DNA of 64,000 nt from JBLZUR01 sp048565625 (GTDB lineage Bacteria; Pseudomonadota; Alphaproteobacteria; Sphingomonadales; Sphingomonadaceae): contig NZ_JBLZUR010000002.1 of the NCBI RefSeq assembly GCF_048565625.1, positions 2,418,001 to 2,482,000 on the forward strand, read 5' to 3'. Positions 7,966 to 16,919 of the stretch are shown piece after piece; within the stretch, counting starts at the first letter, position 1; each line of letters starts with the position of its first letter. The notes beneath the pieces were generated by a model that did no database searches, was not told the DNA's origin, and saw only the letters and a list, made by a program, of their open reading frames with translations. A program made the translations under genes and the position numbers.

Positions 7966-8772
7966 TTGGCGAGCGCGACAATCCGCGGGCCGGACTCCGC
8001 CATTCGGCTGCTGTCGGCAGGCGCGGGATTGGTGCATTCGGCCGTGCTGGCGGACAGCGGCGTCGAACATTACCGGGGATCATTCCGCAATCCGGCGATG
8101 CTGCTGCCGCTCGCGACGTCGACAGTGAACATCGCGATCGACTGTACACGGCTGGTCGATGCCCGCGGCGCGTCCGACTCGGGGTTCCGCCTGGCAGGCC
8201 AGGGCGGCGCCATGGCGGTCGGGCTGATCGGCATGGGCTTTCACCTGTTCAACATCGGCAAGCGCCCCGGCGGGTTCGGCTGGGGCAATCTGTTTCATGC
8301 GGCGCCGATCGGCGCACCGGCCGCCCTCGTCCTCGCGGGCGCACTGGGCGCGGCGGCCGATCGCGCGCATGGGCCGATCATCTTCAACGGCAGAGCCGTT
8401 GGCGCGCTTTGCGCCGCCGGTATCATGGGGACGGCGGCCGAGGCGGCGCTGCTCCACTTCAGAGGAGCCTTCCAAAACCCGGCGATGTGGCTCCCCGTGG
8501 CCGTGCCGCCTATCGCGGCTGCATCTCTTGCCATCGATGCCGTCGCCGGACGAGCGCGGCCGACCACCGCCGCGCTTCTGATCGTTACCGCGGCGCTGGG
8601 GTTCGCGGGTGCGGCGTTCCACGCTTATGGCGTGTCGCGGCGGATGGGGGGCTGGCGCAACTGGCGGCAAAACATCCTTGCCGGTCCTCCGCTTCCGGCG
8701 CCGGCGGCCTTCACCGGGCTCGCTGTCGCGGGGCTCGGCGCGCTCCGGCTGATCGGCGGTGCGCGTGGTTGA
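7966..8772 (+). CDS. Membrane protein of unknown family with an internal duplication
   Basis: I do not recognise this family. The 268-residue protein is mostly hydrophobic, with about seven predicted helices. Two copies of a ~128-residue unit are visible. HYRGSFRNPAM (35-45) matches HFRGAFQNPAM (164-174), each followed by a hydrophobic helix. FHLFNIGKRPGG (92-103) matches FHAYGVSRRMGG (218-229), each followed by an AP-rich helix. The TTG at 7966 lies nine bases after AAAGGG; a TTG at 7957 overlapping the previous stop is possible. Repeated His residues could bind heme or quinone, making it a membrane anchor for the dehydrogenase that follows (inference). Confidence 0.6.
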   Translation: MASATIRGPDSAIRLLSAGAGLVHSAVLADSGVEHYRGSFRNPAMLLPLATSTVNIAIDCTRLVDARGASDSGFRLAGQGGAMAVGLIGMGFHLFNIGKRPGGFGWGNLFHAAPIGAPAALVLAGALGAAADRAHGPIIFNGRAVGALCAAGIMGTAAEAALLHFRGAFQNPAMWLPVAVPPIAAASLAIDAVAGRARPTTAALLIVTAALGFAGAAFHAYGVSRRMGGWRNWRQNILAGPPLPAPAAFTGLAVAGLGALRLIGGARG

Positions 8773-9381
8773 GCGCTTCCCCGGTTACGATGTGCTGGCG
8801 AAAGCGGACAGCGAAAGCTGGGACGCGATCACCCGCCGCATCGTCGCGGAGCGGATCGCCCTGACGGAGCGCGAGGACATATTGTCCGACCGGCAACGAC
8901 TGACGCTCCGCGCCGTGGTCGATCGCATCACACCGCAGCCTCCCGGCCGTCCGCCGATTAATGCGGCGGCCATCCTCCTCGAAAGGATGGCGGGCGCGGA
9001 CGGCGAAGGCTTTCGGCATCACCGCCTTCCGCCGCTGCGCGCCGCCTGGTCGCGCGGGCTGGACGCGCTCGAGGCCGAGGCTCGCGCGCATCACGGCCGC
9101 GCCTTCGATACGCTCGACGGCGAGGCGCAGGACCGATTGCTGCGCCTGGCGGAGGCGGGCGAGGCCTCCGACCCGGCGTGGGGCGACATGCTGCCGGCCA
9201 TCTTCTTCAACTGGCGGCTCGTGCCCGATGTGGTCGCGGCCTATTGGTCCACCCCTCCGCCTGGAGCGCCATGGGTTTCGGCGGACCGGCGAACCCGCGC
9301 GGCTATGTGCGGCTCGACGCGGATCGGCGCGACCCCTGGGAGAGCAGCGAAGATGTCGAGCGGCCCGGCCATGTCGGTTGA
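8759..9381 (+). pseudogene. Gluconate 2-dehydrogenase subunit 3-like protein, frameshifted
   Basis: The first 163 codons (8759-9247) read as the subunit 3 (gamma) family of membrane gluconate/sugar dehydrogenases, ending in VVAAYW. The expected continuation HPSAWSAMGFGGPANPRGYV is present, but one frame over from position 9250, and reaches a stop at 9379-9381. One missing base at 9248-9250 explains this. In the given sequence the first frame instead runs on into the GMC gene, making one 748-residue ORF. Without the deletion the gene would overlap the GMC start by 11 bp. It may be a sequencing error or a real mutation. The GTG start at 8759 overlaps the previous gene. Confidence 0.75.
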
Positions 9382-11005
9382 GCCGCGCGCGAGGCACGGC
9401 CGGGCGCCCGACGTGTTCGTGCCCGGCGGCTGGACGCCGATGCGCGAGCATCGCGAGACCGACGCTGTCGATTTCGCGATCGTCGGGACGGGAGCGGGCG
9501 GCGGAACCCTGGCCTGCCGTCTGGCGGAAGCCGGCTCTTCCGTCGTGGCTTTCGATGCGGGCGCCTATTGGCGGCCGCTGGAGGATTTCGCGTCCGACGA
9601 GCGGCACCAGTCGAAGCTCTTCTGGAACGACGATCGCATCGTGGAAGGCGCGAACCCGCTGAAGCTGGGCACGAACAACAGCGGCAAGGCAGTCGGCGGG
9701 TCGACCGTTCATTATGCCATGGTTGCCCTGCGCTTTCGCCCGGAATGGTTCAAGAGCCGGAGCCTACTCGGCTATGGTGCCGATTGGCCGATCGACTGGC
9801 GCGAGATGTGGTCCTACTATGCGGAGGTCGAGCAGGCGCTCGCCATCGCGGGCCCGGTGACATATCCGTGGGGCCCCAAGCGGCCGCGCTACCCGCGGCG
9901 GGCGCACCCTCTCAACGCACCCGCCGCGCTGCTCGCGCGTGGAGCCGAGGCGCTGGGCATCGGCTGGAGCGAGGCGCCAATCGCCACCCTATCCTCGCCG
10001 CGGGGCAAGGCGCACCCTTGCGTCTATCGCGGCATGTGCACCATCGGCTGTTCGACCAACGCCAAGCAGTCGGTGCTCAACACGTGGCTGCCGCGCGCAC
10101 TGGCGGCCGGCGCCGAGATTCGCGATCTCGCGATGGTCGGCCGGATCGAAACCGACGCGCGTGGCACGGCGACGGGGGTTCATTATCACCGCGAGGGCGA
10201 GTGGAGCTTCCAGAAGGCGCGCAACGTGGTCGTCGCCGGCTACGCGATCGAGATGCCCCGGCTGCTCCTGAATTCCGCTAGCGCGTTGTTCCCCGATGGC
10301 CTCGGCAATTCCTCCGGGCTGGTCGGCCGCAACCTGATGGTTCAGCTCAACCAGGCCGTCTGGGGCCAGATGGAGCAGGAGGTGCGCTCCTACAAGGCGC
10401 CCCCCAGCCTGGCCCTCACCGAGCATTGGAATTACGAGGATCGCGGCAAGGATTATCATGGCGGCTGGTGCTATATGAGCCAGGGACCGCTACCCATCGG
10501 CTGGGCGCAGACGCTTGCGGGCGGGCGCCGAATGTGGGGCCAGCCACTTGTCGCCGAGATGAACCGCGCCAACCATTCGGTCGGCCTCAAGATGGTGGGC
10601 GAGGTGATGCCGTCCCCGGACAACCGGGTGACCCTAGCTGACGAAGTCGATGTGTACGGGCTGCCGATCCCGCGTATCACCTTCTCCTACGGTGACAATG
10701 AACGCGCCATGCTGGCGCATGCGCTGCCGTTCATGGAGCGAGCCCTGGAAGCCGTGGGCGCGCGCGAGATCTGGCACGAGGAAGAGGATACGTGCCATCT
10801 CAATGGCACCGCCCGCATGGGCGACGATCCGGCGACGAGCGTCGTCAATGCCGATTGCCGGAGCTGGGACATCCCCAATCTGTGGATCTGCGACGGCTCC
10901 GTCTTTCCGACCGTTGGCGGAGCCAATCCTTCGCTGACCATCCAGGCCATTGCCTGCCGCACAGCCGACCGCATCGCCGCCATGGGAAAAAGGGGAGAGC
11001 TATGA
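9371..11005 (+). CDS. GMC-family FAD oxidoreductase (gluconate/sugar dehydrogenase large subunit-like)
   Basis: Flavoprotein of 544 residues in the GMC family. The FAD dinucleotide motif GTGAGGGTLACRLAEAG starts at 39, a Cys-containing HPCVYRGMCTIGCSTNAK segment sits mid-protein, and the C-terminal active-site region has HLNGTARMG and VGGANPSLTIQA. The Cys-rich segment and a subunit 3 partner are usual for membrane-bound gluconate or 2-keto-sugar dehydrogenases, which pass electrons to c-type cytochromes. No dedicated cytochrome subunit follows; the diheme cytochrome at 904 could serve. I choose ATG 9371, which restores an 11-bp overlap with subunit 3. Substrate unknown. Confidence 0.85.
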   Translation: MSVEPRARHGRAPDVFVPGGWTPMREHRETDAVDFAIVGTGAGGGTLACRLAEAGSSVVAFDAGAYWRPLEDFASDERHQSKLFWNDDRIVEGANPLKLGTNNSGKAVGGSTVHYAMVALRFRPEWFKSRSLLGYGADWPIDWREMWSYYAEVEQALAIAGPVTYPWGPKRPRYPRRAHPLNAPAALLARGAEALGIGWSEAPIATLSSPRGKAHPCVYRGMCTIGCSTNAKQSVLNTWLPRALAAGAEIRDLAMVGRIETDARGTATGVHYHREGEWSFQKARNVVVAGYAIEMPRLLLNSASALFPDGLGNSSGLVGRNLMVQLNQAVWGQMEQEVRSYKAPPSLALTEHWNYEDRGKDYHGGWCYMSQGPLPIGWAQTLAGGRRMWGQPLVAEMNRANHSVGLKMVGEVMPSPDNRVTLADEVDVYGLPIPRITFSYGDNERAMLAHALPFMERALEAVGAREIWHEEEDTCHLNGTARMGDDPATSVVNADCRSWDIPNLWICDGSVFPTVGGANPSLTIQAIACRTADRIAAMGKRGEL

Positions 11006-12003
11006 AGGATAACCGCCCCACCATCGTGGTCACGGGCGCCTCAGCGGGCGTAGGCAGGGCCGTCGTGCGCCGCTTCGCGCGAGACGGCGCCTGCATTGCG
11101 CTCATCGCGCGCGGCAAGGATGGATTGGACGCCGCCGCGCGAGACGTGGAGGCGGCTGGCGGAGAGGCGCTGGTGCTTCCGCTGGACGTGGCCGACGCCC
11201 AGGCGGTCGAAGCCGCCGCAGAGGCGACGGAAGCCTGCTTCGGTCCCATTGACATCTGGATCAACGCCGCCTTCGCGGGCGTGATGTCGCGGTTCCTCGA
11301 CATGGACCTGAACGACTACGCCCGCGTCACCGACGTGACCTATCATGGTCAGGTGCATGGCGCGATGGCGGCGTTGAAGCGCATGGTCCCGCGCGACCGG
11401 GGAAGCATCGTGCTGGTCGGCTCGGCGCTCGCTTATCGAGGCATTCCGCTCCAGTCCGCCTATTGCGGCGCGAAGCATGCCGTCCAGGGCTTCCAGGATT
11501 CGATCCGCGCTGAGCTGCTGCACGCCAAGAGCCAAGTGCATGTATCGATGGTCCAACTGCCCGGCGTCAATACGCCGCAGTTCGACTGGATCCGCACCAC
11601 GCTACCGAAGAAGGCCCGACCTGCGAGCCCTCCCTATCAGCCGGAGGTGGCCGCGGACGCCATCCACTTCGCCGCCCATCATCGGCGCAAGCAGGTGATC
11701 GTCGGCTTCCCTGCGCTGGAGGCGATATGGGGTGATCGCTTCGCGTCATCCATGCTTGACCATTATCTCGGGGCGACCGGCGTCGAAGGTCAGCAGGACG
11801 AGGATGCGATCCCGCGTGGCTATCGCGACAATCTCTACGAACCGGTGCCGGGCGACCATGGCGCGCATGGCCGTTTCGACGCGATCGCCAGGACACACAG
11901 CCCGCATTGGTGGATGAGCAAGCATCGTGCGGCGCTCGGCGCGGCGGGCGCTCTGGCCGCCGGCATAGGGGGCGCGCTGCTCCTGGGGAGGAAGACGCGA
12001 TGA
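11002..12003 (+). CDS. Short-chain dehydrogenase/reductase with C-terminal membrane tail
   Basis: NAD(P)-dependent SDR of 333 residues. It has the Rossmann motif TGASAGVG (11-18) and the catalytic triad Ser141, Tyr154 and Lys158 (AYCGAKH). A C-terminal hydrophobic stretch at about 312-328 followed by GRKTR looks like a tail anchor. The substrate is unknown. The ATG overlaps the GMC stop by 4 bp (ATGA), so translation is coupled to it. Confidence 0.85.
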   Translation: MKDNRPTIVVTGASAGVGRAVVRRFARDGACIALIARGKDGLDAAARDVEAAGGEALVLPLDVADAQAVEAAAEATEACFGPIDIWINAAFAGVMSRFLDMDLNDYARVTDVTYHGQVHGAMAALKRMVPRDRGSIVLVGSALAYRGIPLQSAYCGAKHAVQGFQDSIRAELLHAKSQVHVSMVQLPGVNTPQFDWIRTTLPKKARPASPPYQPEVAADAIHFAAHHRRKQVIVGFPALEAIWGDRFASSMLDHYLGATGVEGQQDEDAIPRGYRDNLYEPVPGDHGAHGRFDAIARTHSPHWWMSKHRAALGAAGALAAGIGGALLLGRKTR

Positions 12004-13583
12004 GCCGGTGGTGGCGCGAGGCCGCACTCTATCAGATCTATCCCCGATCCTTTCAGGACAGCGACGGCGACGGTGTGGGCGACATCGAGGGCATCCGTCG
12101 CCGGCTCGACCACATCGTCGATCTGGGCGTGGGCGCGATATGGCTGTCGCCGATCCTCCGCTCGCCCATGGCCGACTTCGGCTATGATGTGTCGGACTAT
12201 CGCGACATCGACCCGCTGTTCGGTGACATGGCCGCGTTCGACCGGCTGCTGGAGGAATCCCATGCGCGCGGGCTCAAGCTATTGCTCGATTTCGTGCCGA
12301 ACCACAGTTCCGACCGACATCCCTGGTTCGAGGAGAGCCGGTCGAGCCGCGACAACGCCAAGCGCGACTGGTATATCTGGCGCGACCCTGCCCCGGACGG
12401 CGGCCCGCCCAACAACTGGATGAGCAATTTCGGCGGCAGCGCCTGGGCATGGGACGAACGCACGGGGCAATATTATTATCACGCCTTCCTGCCCGAGCAG
12501 CCCGACCTCAACTGGCGCAATCCCAACGTGCGGGCGGCGATGCACGATGTGCTGCGCTTTTGGCTCGACAGGGGCGTGGACGGCTTTCGTGTCGATGTGA
12601 TCTGGCACCTGATCAAGGACGATCAGTTTCGCGACAATCCGCCCAATCCCGATTACCGGCCCGGCCGGCCCGACATCGATCGCCACCTGCAGGTCCATTC
12701 CGCCGACCAGCCCGAGGTGCATGATGTGATCGCGGAGCTGCGCCGCGTGATCGAGGAATATCAGGACCGCCTGCTGATCGGCGAGATCTACCTGCCGATC
12801 GACCGGCTTATGTCCTATTATGGCAAGGACGATCGCGGCGTCCACCTGCCGTTCAACTTCCAGCTGATCAACTGTTCCTGGCGCGCCGATGTGATCGGGG
12901 CGCTCATCGATGAATATGAAAGGGCACTTCCGGAGGACGGCTGGCCCAACTGGGTGCTGAGCAATCACGATCAGCCACGCATAGCCGCCCGGGTGGGCGA
13001 GGAGCAGGCGCGGATCGCGGCGATGCTGCTGCTGACGCTGCGCGGAACGCCGACGCTCTACTATGGCGACGAGATCGGCATTGACGACATAGCTCTGTCG
13101 GAGGTGCAGGCGCGCGATCCCGCGGCGATCAACGAGCCGGGGGTCGCGTTCAATCGCGATCGGGCGCGTTCTCCGATGCAGTGGTCGAACGAAGGATTTG
13201 CCGGCTTCTCGGCAAGGGAGCCCTGGTTGCCCCTGACGAACGACTGCCGGGAGCGGAACGTAGCGGTACAGCGGAAAGCGCCGGGATCACTGTTCAATCT
13301 CCATCGCGCGTTGCTTCGCCTGCGCTCCTCTGAGCCGGACCTTTTGACGGGCGCCTATCGCCGGGTCGCATCGGAACCGCAGCTACTGGCGTATCAGCGC
13401 GGTCGGGCGATCGGCGTGCTTCTGAACCTGTCGGCAGAAAGCGTCCCGCTCGTGCTCCCGGCCGAATGGCACGGGGCCGACGTGCTGCTTTCCGCACAGG
13501 AGGCCTGCTCCCTCTCCGACCTGCCCCAACAGCTTGCGGGCGGAGAAGGCTTGATCCTGCGCATCCGGGAGGACGAGGCATGA
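12000..13583 (+). CDS. GH13 alpha-glucosidase
   Basis: Glycoside hydrolase family 13 enzyme of 527 residues, cleaving terminal alpha-glucosidic bonds in maltose-type sugars. Conserved regions are DFVPNHSSD (97-105), nucleophile Asp199 in GFRVDV, acid/base Glu262 in GEIYLP and Asp324 in SNHDQPR, with MQWS near the end of the barrel. There is no signal peptide, so it acts in the cytoplasm. The ATG overlaps the SDR stop as ATGA. With the trehalose synthase that follows, it would interconvert or release glucose from maltose and trehalose. Confidence 0.9.
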   Translation: MSRWWREAALYQIYPRSFQDSDGDGVGDIEGIRRRLDHIVDLGVGAIWLSPILRSPMADFGYDVSDYRDIDPLFGDMAAFDRLLEESHARGLKLLLDFVPNHSSDRHPWFEESRSSRDNAKRDWYIWRDPAPDGGPPNNWMSNFGGSAWAWDERTGQYYYHAFLPEQPDLNWRNPNVRAAMHDVLRFWLDRGVDGFRVDVIWHLIKDDQFRDNPPNPDYRPGRPDIDRHLQVHSADQPEVHDVIAELRRVIEEYQDRLLIGEIYLPIDRLMSYYGKDDRGVHLPFNFQLINCSWRADVIGALIDEYERALPEDGWPNWVLSNHDQPRIAARVGEEQARIAAMLLLTLRGTPTLYYGDEIGIDDIALSEVQARDPAAINEPGVAFNRDRARSPMQWSNEGFAGFSAREPWLPLTNDCRERNVAVQRKAPGSLFNLHRALLRLRSSEPDLLTGAYRRVASEPQLLAYQRGRAIGVLLNLSAESVPLVLPAEWHGADVLLSAQEACSLSDLPQQLAGGEGLILRIREDEA

Positions 13584-15247
13584 TCCCCGACCTCTGGTAC
13601 AAGAATGCGATCATCTACAGTCTGTCGCTCGACGCATTCCTCGATGCCAATGGCGACGGCATCGGTGATTTCCGCGGTGCCATGCGGCGGCTCGACTATC
13701 TTCAGGGGCTTGGCGTCACCGCTGTTTGGGTCGCTCCTTTTCAGCCGTCGCCACACCGCGATCATGGCTATGACGTCGCCGACTATTACGGCGTTGATCC
13801 GCGCTACGGCTCGCCGGGCGATTTCGTGGAGTTCGTGAACGCCTGTCACCAGCGCGGCATGCGGGTGATCATGGACCTGGTGGTCAACCACTGCTCGGAC
13901 CAGCACCCCTGGTTCCAGGCGGCCTTGGCGGATCCCAAGTCGCGCTTTCGCGACTATTTTATCTGGGCAGACAAGAAGCCGGCGGACGCTCATAAAGGCG
14001 TGGTCTTCCCCGGCGTGCAGAAATCCACCTGGACCTACAGTCGGGAGGCGAAGGCCTGGTATTTTCATCGCTTTTTCGAGTTCCAGCCGGATCTCAACAT
14101 CGCCAATCCCGATGTTCAGGCGGAAATCATGAAGATCGTGGGCTTTTGGCTGCAACTCGGCGTGTCGGGTTTCCGCATGGACGCGGTGCCGTTTCTGATC
14201 GCCGCGGACAGCATAAATGTCGATGATCCCGAGCCCGCCTACGACCTTCTGCGGGAAATCCGCGCCATGGCCCAGTGGCGCAAGGGGGACGCCGTATTGC
14301 TGGCGGAAGCAAACATCCCGCCAAACGAGGCAATAGAGTATTTCGGCGCGGACGGCGATCGCATCCACATGATCTTCAACTTCCCGGTCAACCAGGCGCT
14401 CTTCTATGCCTTGGCGAGCGAGGACGCGACGCTCCTCAAGGAAGCTATCGTGACTTCCGGGGAGCCACCTGAGACCGGACAATGGGCGAACTTCCTACGC
14501 AACCATGACGAACTCGACCTCGGCCGCCTCACCGAGGAGCAGCGCGCGACCGTATTCGCCGCCTTCGGCCCCGATCCTGAGATGCAGCTCTACGATCGCG
14601 GCATCCGTCGCCGGCTGGCACCGATGCTGGGCGGCGATCGGCTGCGGCTCGAACTGGCCTACAGTCTCATGCTCACTCTGCCTGGGACGCCGGTGCTGCG
14701 CTACGGCGACGAGATCGGCATGGGCGACGATCTGGACCTGCCCGAACGGGATGCCGCGCGCACGCCGATGCAATGGTCGGCAGCCGTCAACGGTGGCTTT
14801 ACCCTCTCCGAAACGCAGGTACGGCCGCCGATCGATCGCGGTCCTTATGGCTATCAGCAGATCAATGTCGCCGGTCAGCGGAGCGACCGCGACTCGCTGC
14901 TCAACTGGACGGAACGGGCCATTCGGCTACGCAAGGAATTGCCCGAACTGGGGCGCGGGCGATGCGCGGTCCTGGATAGCCCGGCTAGCATCCTTGCTCT
15001 GCGATACGATTGGCAGGGCGAGGCTTCAATCTACATCCACAACTTCAGTGGGCAAGCGATCGAGTTCACTTTCGATTGCAAGGGGGATCAGGCAGACGCC
15101 CGAACACTGATCTGCCTCCAGACCGCCTGTCGCAGCGAAGCTGATGAAGATCGTTTATGTCACATCATGATCGAAGCACATGGCTACCGTTGGTTCCGAT
15201 ACGGTGGTCTGGACGAGCTCACACATATGCACGGTGGCCAGCATTGA
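13580..15247 (+). CDS. treS: Trehalose synthase (maltose alpha-D-glucosyltransferase), GH13
   Basis: Isomerises maltose and trehalose; 555 residues. TreS-type motifs are DLVVNHCSDQHPWFQ (99-113), nucleophile Asp201 in GFRMDAVPFL, Glu243 in LLAEAN and Asp310 in FLRNHDEL. The FRMDAVP, LLAEAN and LRNHDEL wording separates TreS from plain alpha-glucosidases. The C-terminal ~100 residues form a beta-sandwich cap. The ATG overlaps the alpha-glucosidase stop as ATGA. It is the last gene of the operon; an IS remnant begins 24 bases after its stop. Confidence 0.85.
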   Translation: MIPDLWYKNAIIYSLSLDAFLDANGDGIGDFRGAMRRLDYLQGLGVTAVWVAPFQPSPHRDHGYDVADYYGVDPRYGSPGDFVEFVNACHQRGMRVIMDLVVNHCSDQHPWFQAALADPKSRFRDYFIWADKKPADAHKGVVFPGVQKSTWTYSREAKAWYFHRFFEFQPDLNIANPDVQAEIMKIVGFWLQLGVSGFRMDAVPFLIAADSINVDDPEPAYDLLREIRAMAQWRKGDAVLLAEANIPPNEAIEYFGADGDRIHMIFNFPVNQALFYALASEDATLLKEAIVTSGEPPETGQWANFLRNHDELDLGRLTEEQRATVFAAFGPDPEMQLYDRGIRRRLAPMLGGDRLRLELAYSLMLTLPGTPVLRYGDEIGMGDDLDLPERDAARTPMQWSAAVNGGFTLSETQVRPPIDRGPYGYQQINVAGQRSDRDSLLNWTERAIRLRKELPELGRGRCAVLDSPASILALRYDWQGEASIYIHNFSGQAIEFTFDCKGDQADARTLICLQTACRSEADEDRLCHIMIEAHGYRWFRYGGLDELTHMHGGQH

Positions 15248-15270
15248 GTTCCGCCAGCGGCGCGGCGAAC

Positions 15271-16195
15271 TGAACCGCCCCGGGTCTGTCGGAGGCTCCA
15301 ACTCCTGAGAAGGTGGAGCCTGTATGAGTAAGACGACGAACAAATTTGCGCCGGAAGTCCGCGAGCGAGCGGTGCGGATGGTGATCGATCACGAGCGTGA
15401 TTATCCTTCCCGCTGGGCGGCGGTGGTGTCGATCGCGGCAGGCGCGCCGGTGTCCCGACCGAGGTTGCCGACAAGGTGAAGGCGCTGGAACGCGAATTCC
15501 GCGAGCTGCGCCAGGCCAACGAGATTCTGCGCAAGGCGTCCGCATATTTTGCACAGGCGGAGCTCGACCGCCGTTCCGGCGATGATCGCGTTTATCGATG
15601 ATCACCGCGATGCTTACGGGGTCGAGCCGAACTGCCGCGTCCTGCCGATCACCCCATCCACTTATCATGAGCGCGTCGCACAGCGGCAGGATCCAGCACG
15701 CCTGTCGACGCGGGCGCAGCGGGATGTCGCCCTGAGGCCCGAGATCGCGCGCGTGTTCGCCGAGAACTTCGCGGTCTACGGCGTCCGCAAGGTCTGGCGG
15801 CAGATGATCCGGGAGGGCTTCCCGATAGCGCGCTGCACCGTGCAACGGCTGATGCGTGAGATGGGCCTGGCAGAGGTGATCCGAGGCAAGCCGGTGCGCA
15901 CGACCATCAGCGACAAAGCGGTGCTGTGCCCGCTCGATCACGTCAACCGCAGGTTCTACGCGCCAGCGCCGAACATGCTGTGGGTGTCGGACTTCACCTA
16001 CGTCGCGACATGGACAACGCTTTGGCCGAGACGATCAACGGCCTCTACAAGGCCGAGGTGATCCACAGGCGTGGACCGTGGCGCAGCTTCGAAGCGGTCG
16101 AGTACGCGACCCTCGAATGGGTCGATTGGTTCAACCATCGTCGGCTGCTTGAGCCCATCGGCAACATCCCGCAACCCAAAGCCTCCGGCAGGCCC
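15271..16195 (+). mobile_element. IS3-family element remnant with internal deletions
   Basis: The left end starts with TGAACCGCCCCGG, typical of IS3-family terminal repeats. OrfA begins at ATG 15324 (MSKTTNKFAPEVRERAV), but its frame breaks near 15438, after SIAA; the rest (VPTEVADKVKALEREFRELR) continues in another frame, so a piece is missing. OrfB runs from about 15555 to LWVSDFTYVATW (~16014), then jumps to DNALAETINGLYKAEVIHRR in a new frame, losing about 80 codons of the catalytic core. The end is cut near 16178-16195 and no right repeat is visible. Inactive. Confidence 0.85.
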
Positions 16196-16462
16196 GGCGC
16201 GGTTCACCGCGTGCGAGAATGTCCATGCCAGGAGGAGCGTGCCAATCGACAGCGCAGTCCCGGACGCGTCCTTCTCGCCGGTGGGCACCCACGCTACCGA
16301 CGCCATTACGGCCAGCATGACAACGCCGGTTATGTACGAGCAGGATGCCGCGATTGGCGTCGTTCTCTTCGGCCTGTGAGCGCATTTTAGCCGTGGTCCC
16401 CTTCCGAAGCAGGGGTAAGATCGACACCAGGAACGCCATCGAGGCGATATCGAACCCCGCGA
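16196..16462 (-). pseudogene. Fragment of a DUF1345 membrane protein gene
   Basis: Reading leftward, SLAGFDIASMAFLVSILPLL and KMRSQAEENDAN (16462-16355) continue in a second frame as GVVMLAVMASVAWVP and GTALSIGTLLLAWTFSHAV (to about 16200). The order and hydrophobic pattern match the middle of DUF1345 integral membrane proteins. One frameshift near 16350, and both ends are lost: one at the IS3 remnant, the other at the HAD fragment. Family assignment is from memory of the pattern. Confidence 0.5.
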
Positions 16463-16576
16463 GTGACGTCTGGTCCGTTCAGCACGGCTCAGTTGAAGGA
16501 CGCAGGTGCGACTGCTTTGTATGCCGATGTCGCCGACCTGCTAGCCAAGTTCGACCAGTCGCCCCTTTCGAGCTGA
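16463..16576 (+). pseudogene. C-terminal remnant of a HAD-type hydrolase
   Basis: The reading frame VTSGPFSTAQLKDAGATALY followed by ADVADLLAKFDQSPL ends at TGA 16574-16576. This looks like the last ~37 residues of a HAD phosphatase, where GVTSG and DAGATALYADVADLL-type wording forms the final beta strand and helix. No N-terminal part is present; the frame upstream belongs to the oppositely oriented DUF1345 fragment. Confidence 0.4.
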
Positions 16577-16919
16577 CGAGCGCGGATAGTCGATCGGGAC
16601 GGTGCGGAGCGAACCACCGTCGCACGTCAAGCTGATCCTCATCACCGTGCCATCGATCCCTGGCCGGCCCAATCGCCACCTCGCTGCCGCCACTGCACAT
16701 TCGACTTGCCTGTCGCCGGCATTCGAGCAATCTGACCCCGCTCCTGTGAAAGCCGGGAGCGGGGCGTCGAAACCCCTCTACGCATGCTCGGTCACAGCTT
16801 CAGCTGAGGCCGGGTGGCATGCGCGCATGTCCAGCCGGCTTGCCGGTAAAGGCGCATGCGCCTGATCATCGACCAGGTTTCCAACATTCTCTAGCTGAGG
16901 TCCCCTGTGGCGGGGCGAC
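16577..16919. other. Stretch without a recognisable gene
   Basis: No ORF here looks like a real protein on either strand. The only clear structure is a perfect 9-bp stem, CCCCGCTCC (16736-16744) with GGAGCGGGG (16756-16764) around an 11-base loop. It lacks a T tract, so it is not a classical terminator. Confidence 0.4.

Noticed and set aside
9178..9381. A separate 67-codon gene
   Set aside because: It is the displaced C-terminus of the subunit 3-like protein after a frameshift, not its own gene.
8759..11005. Genuine two-domain fusion enzyme
   Set aside because: The linker (about residues 164-204) is out-of-frame translation and the missing subunit 3 end is present in another frame, so a deletion is simpler than a natural fusion.
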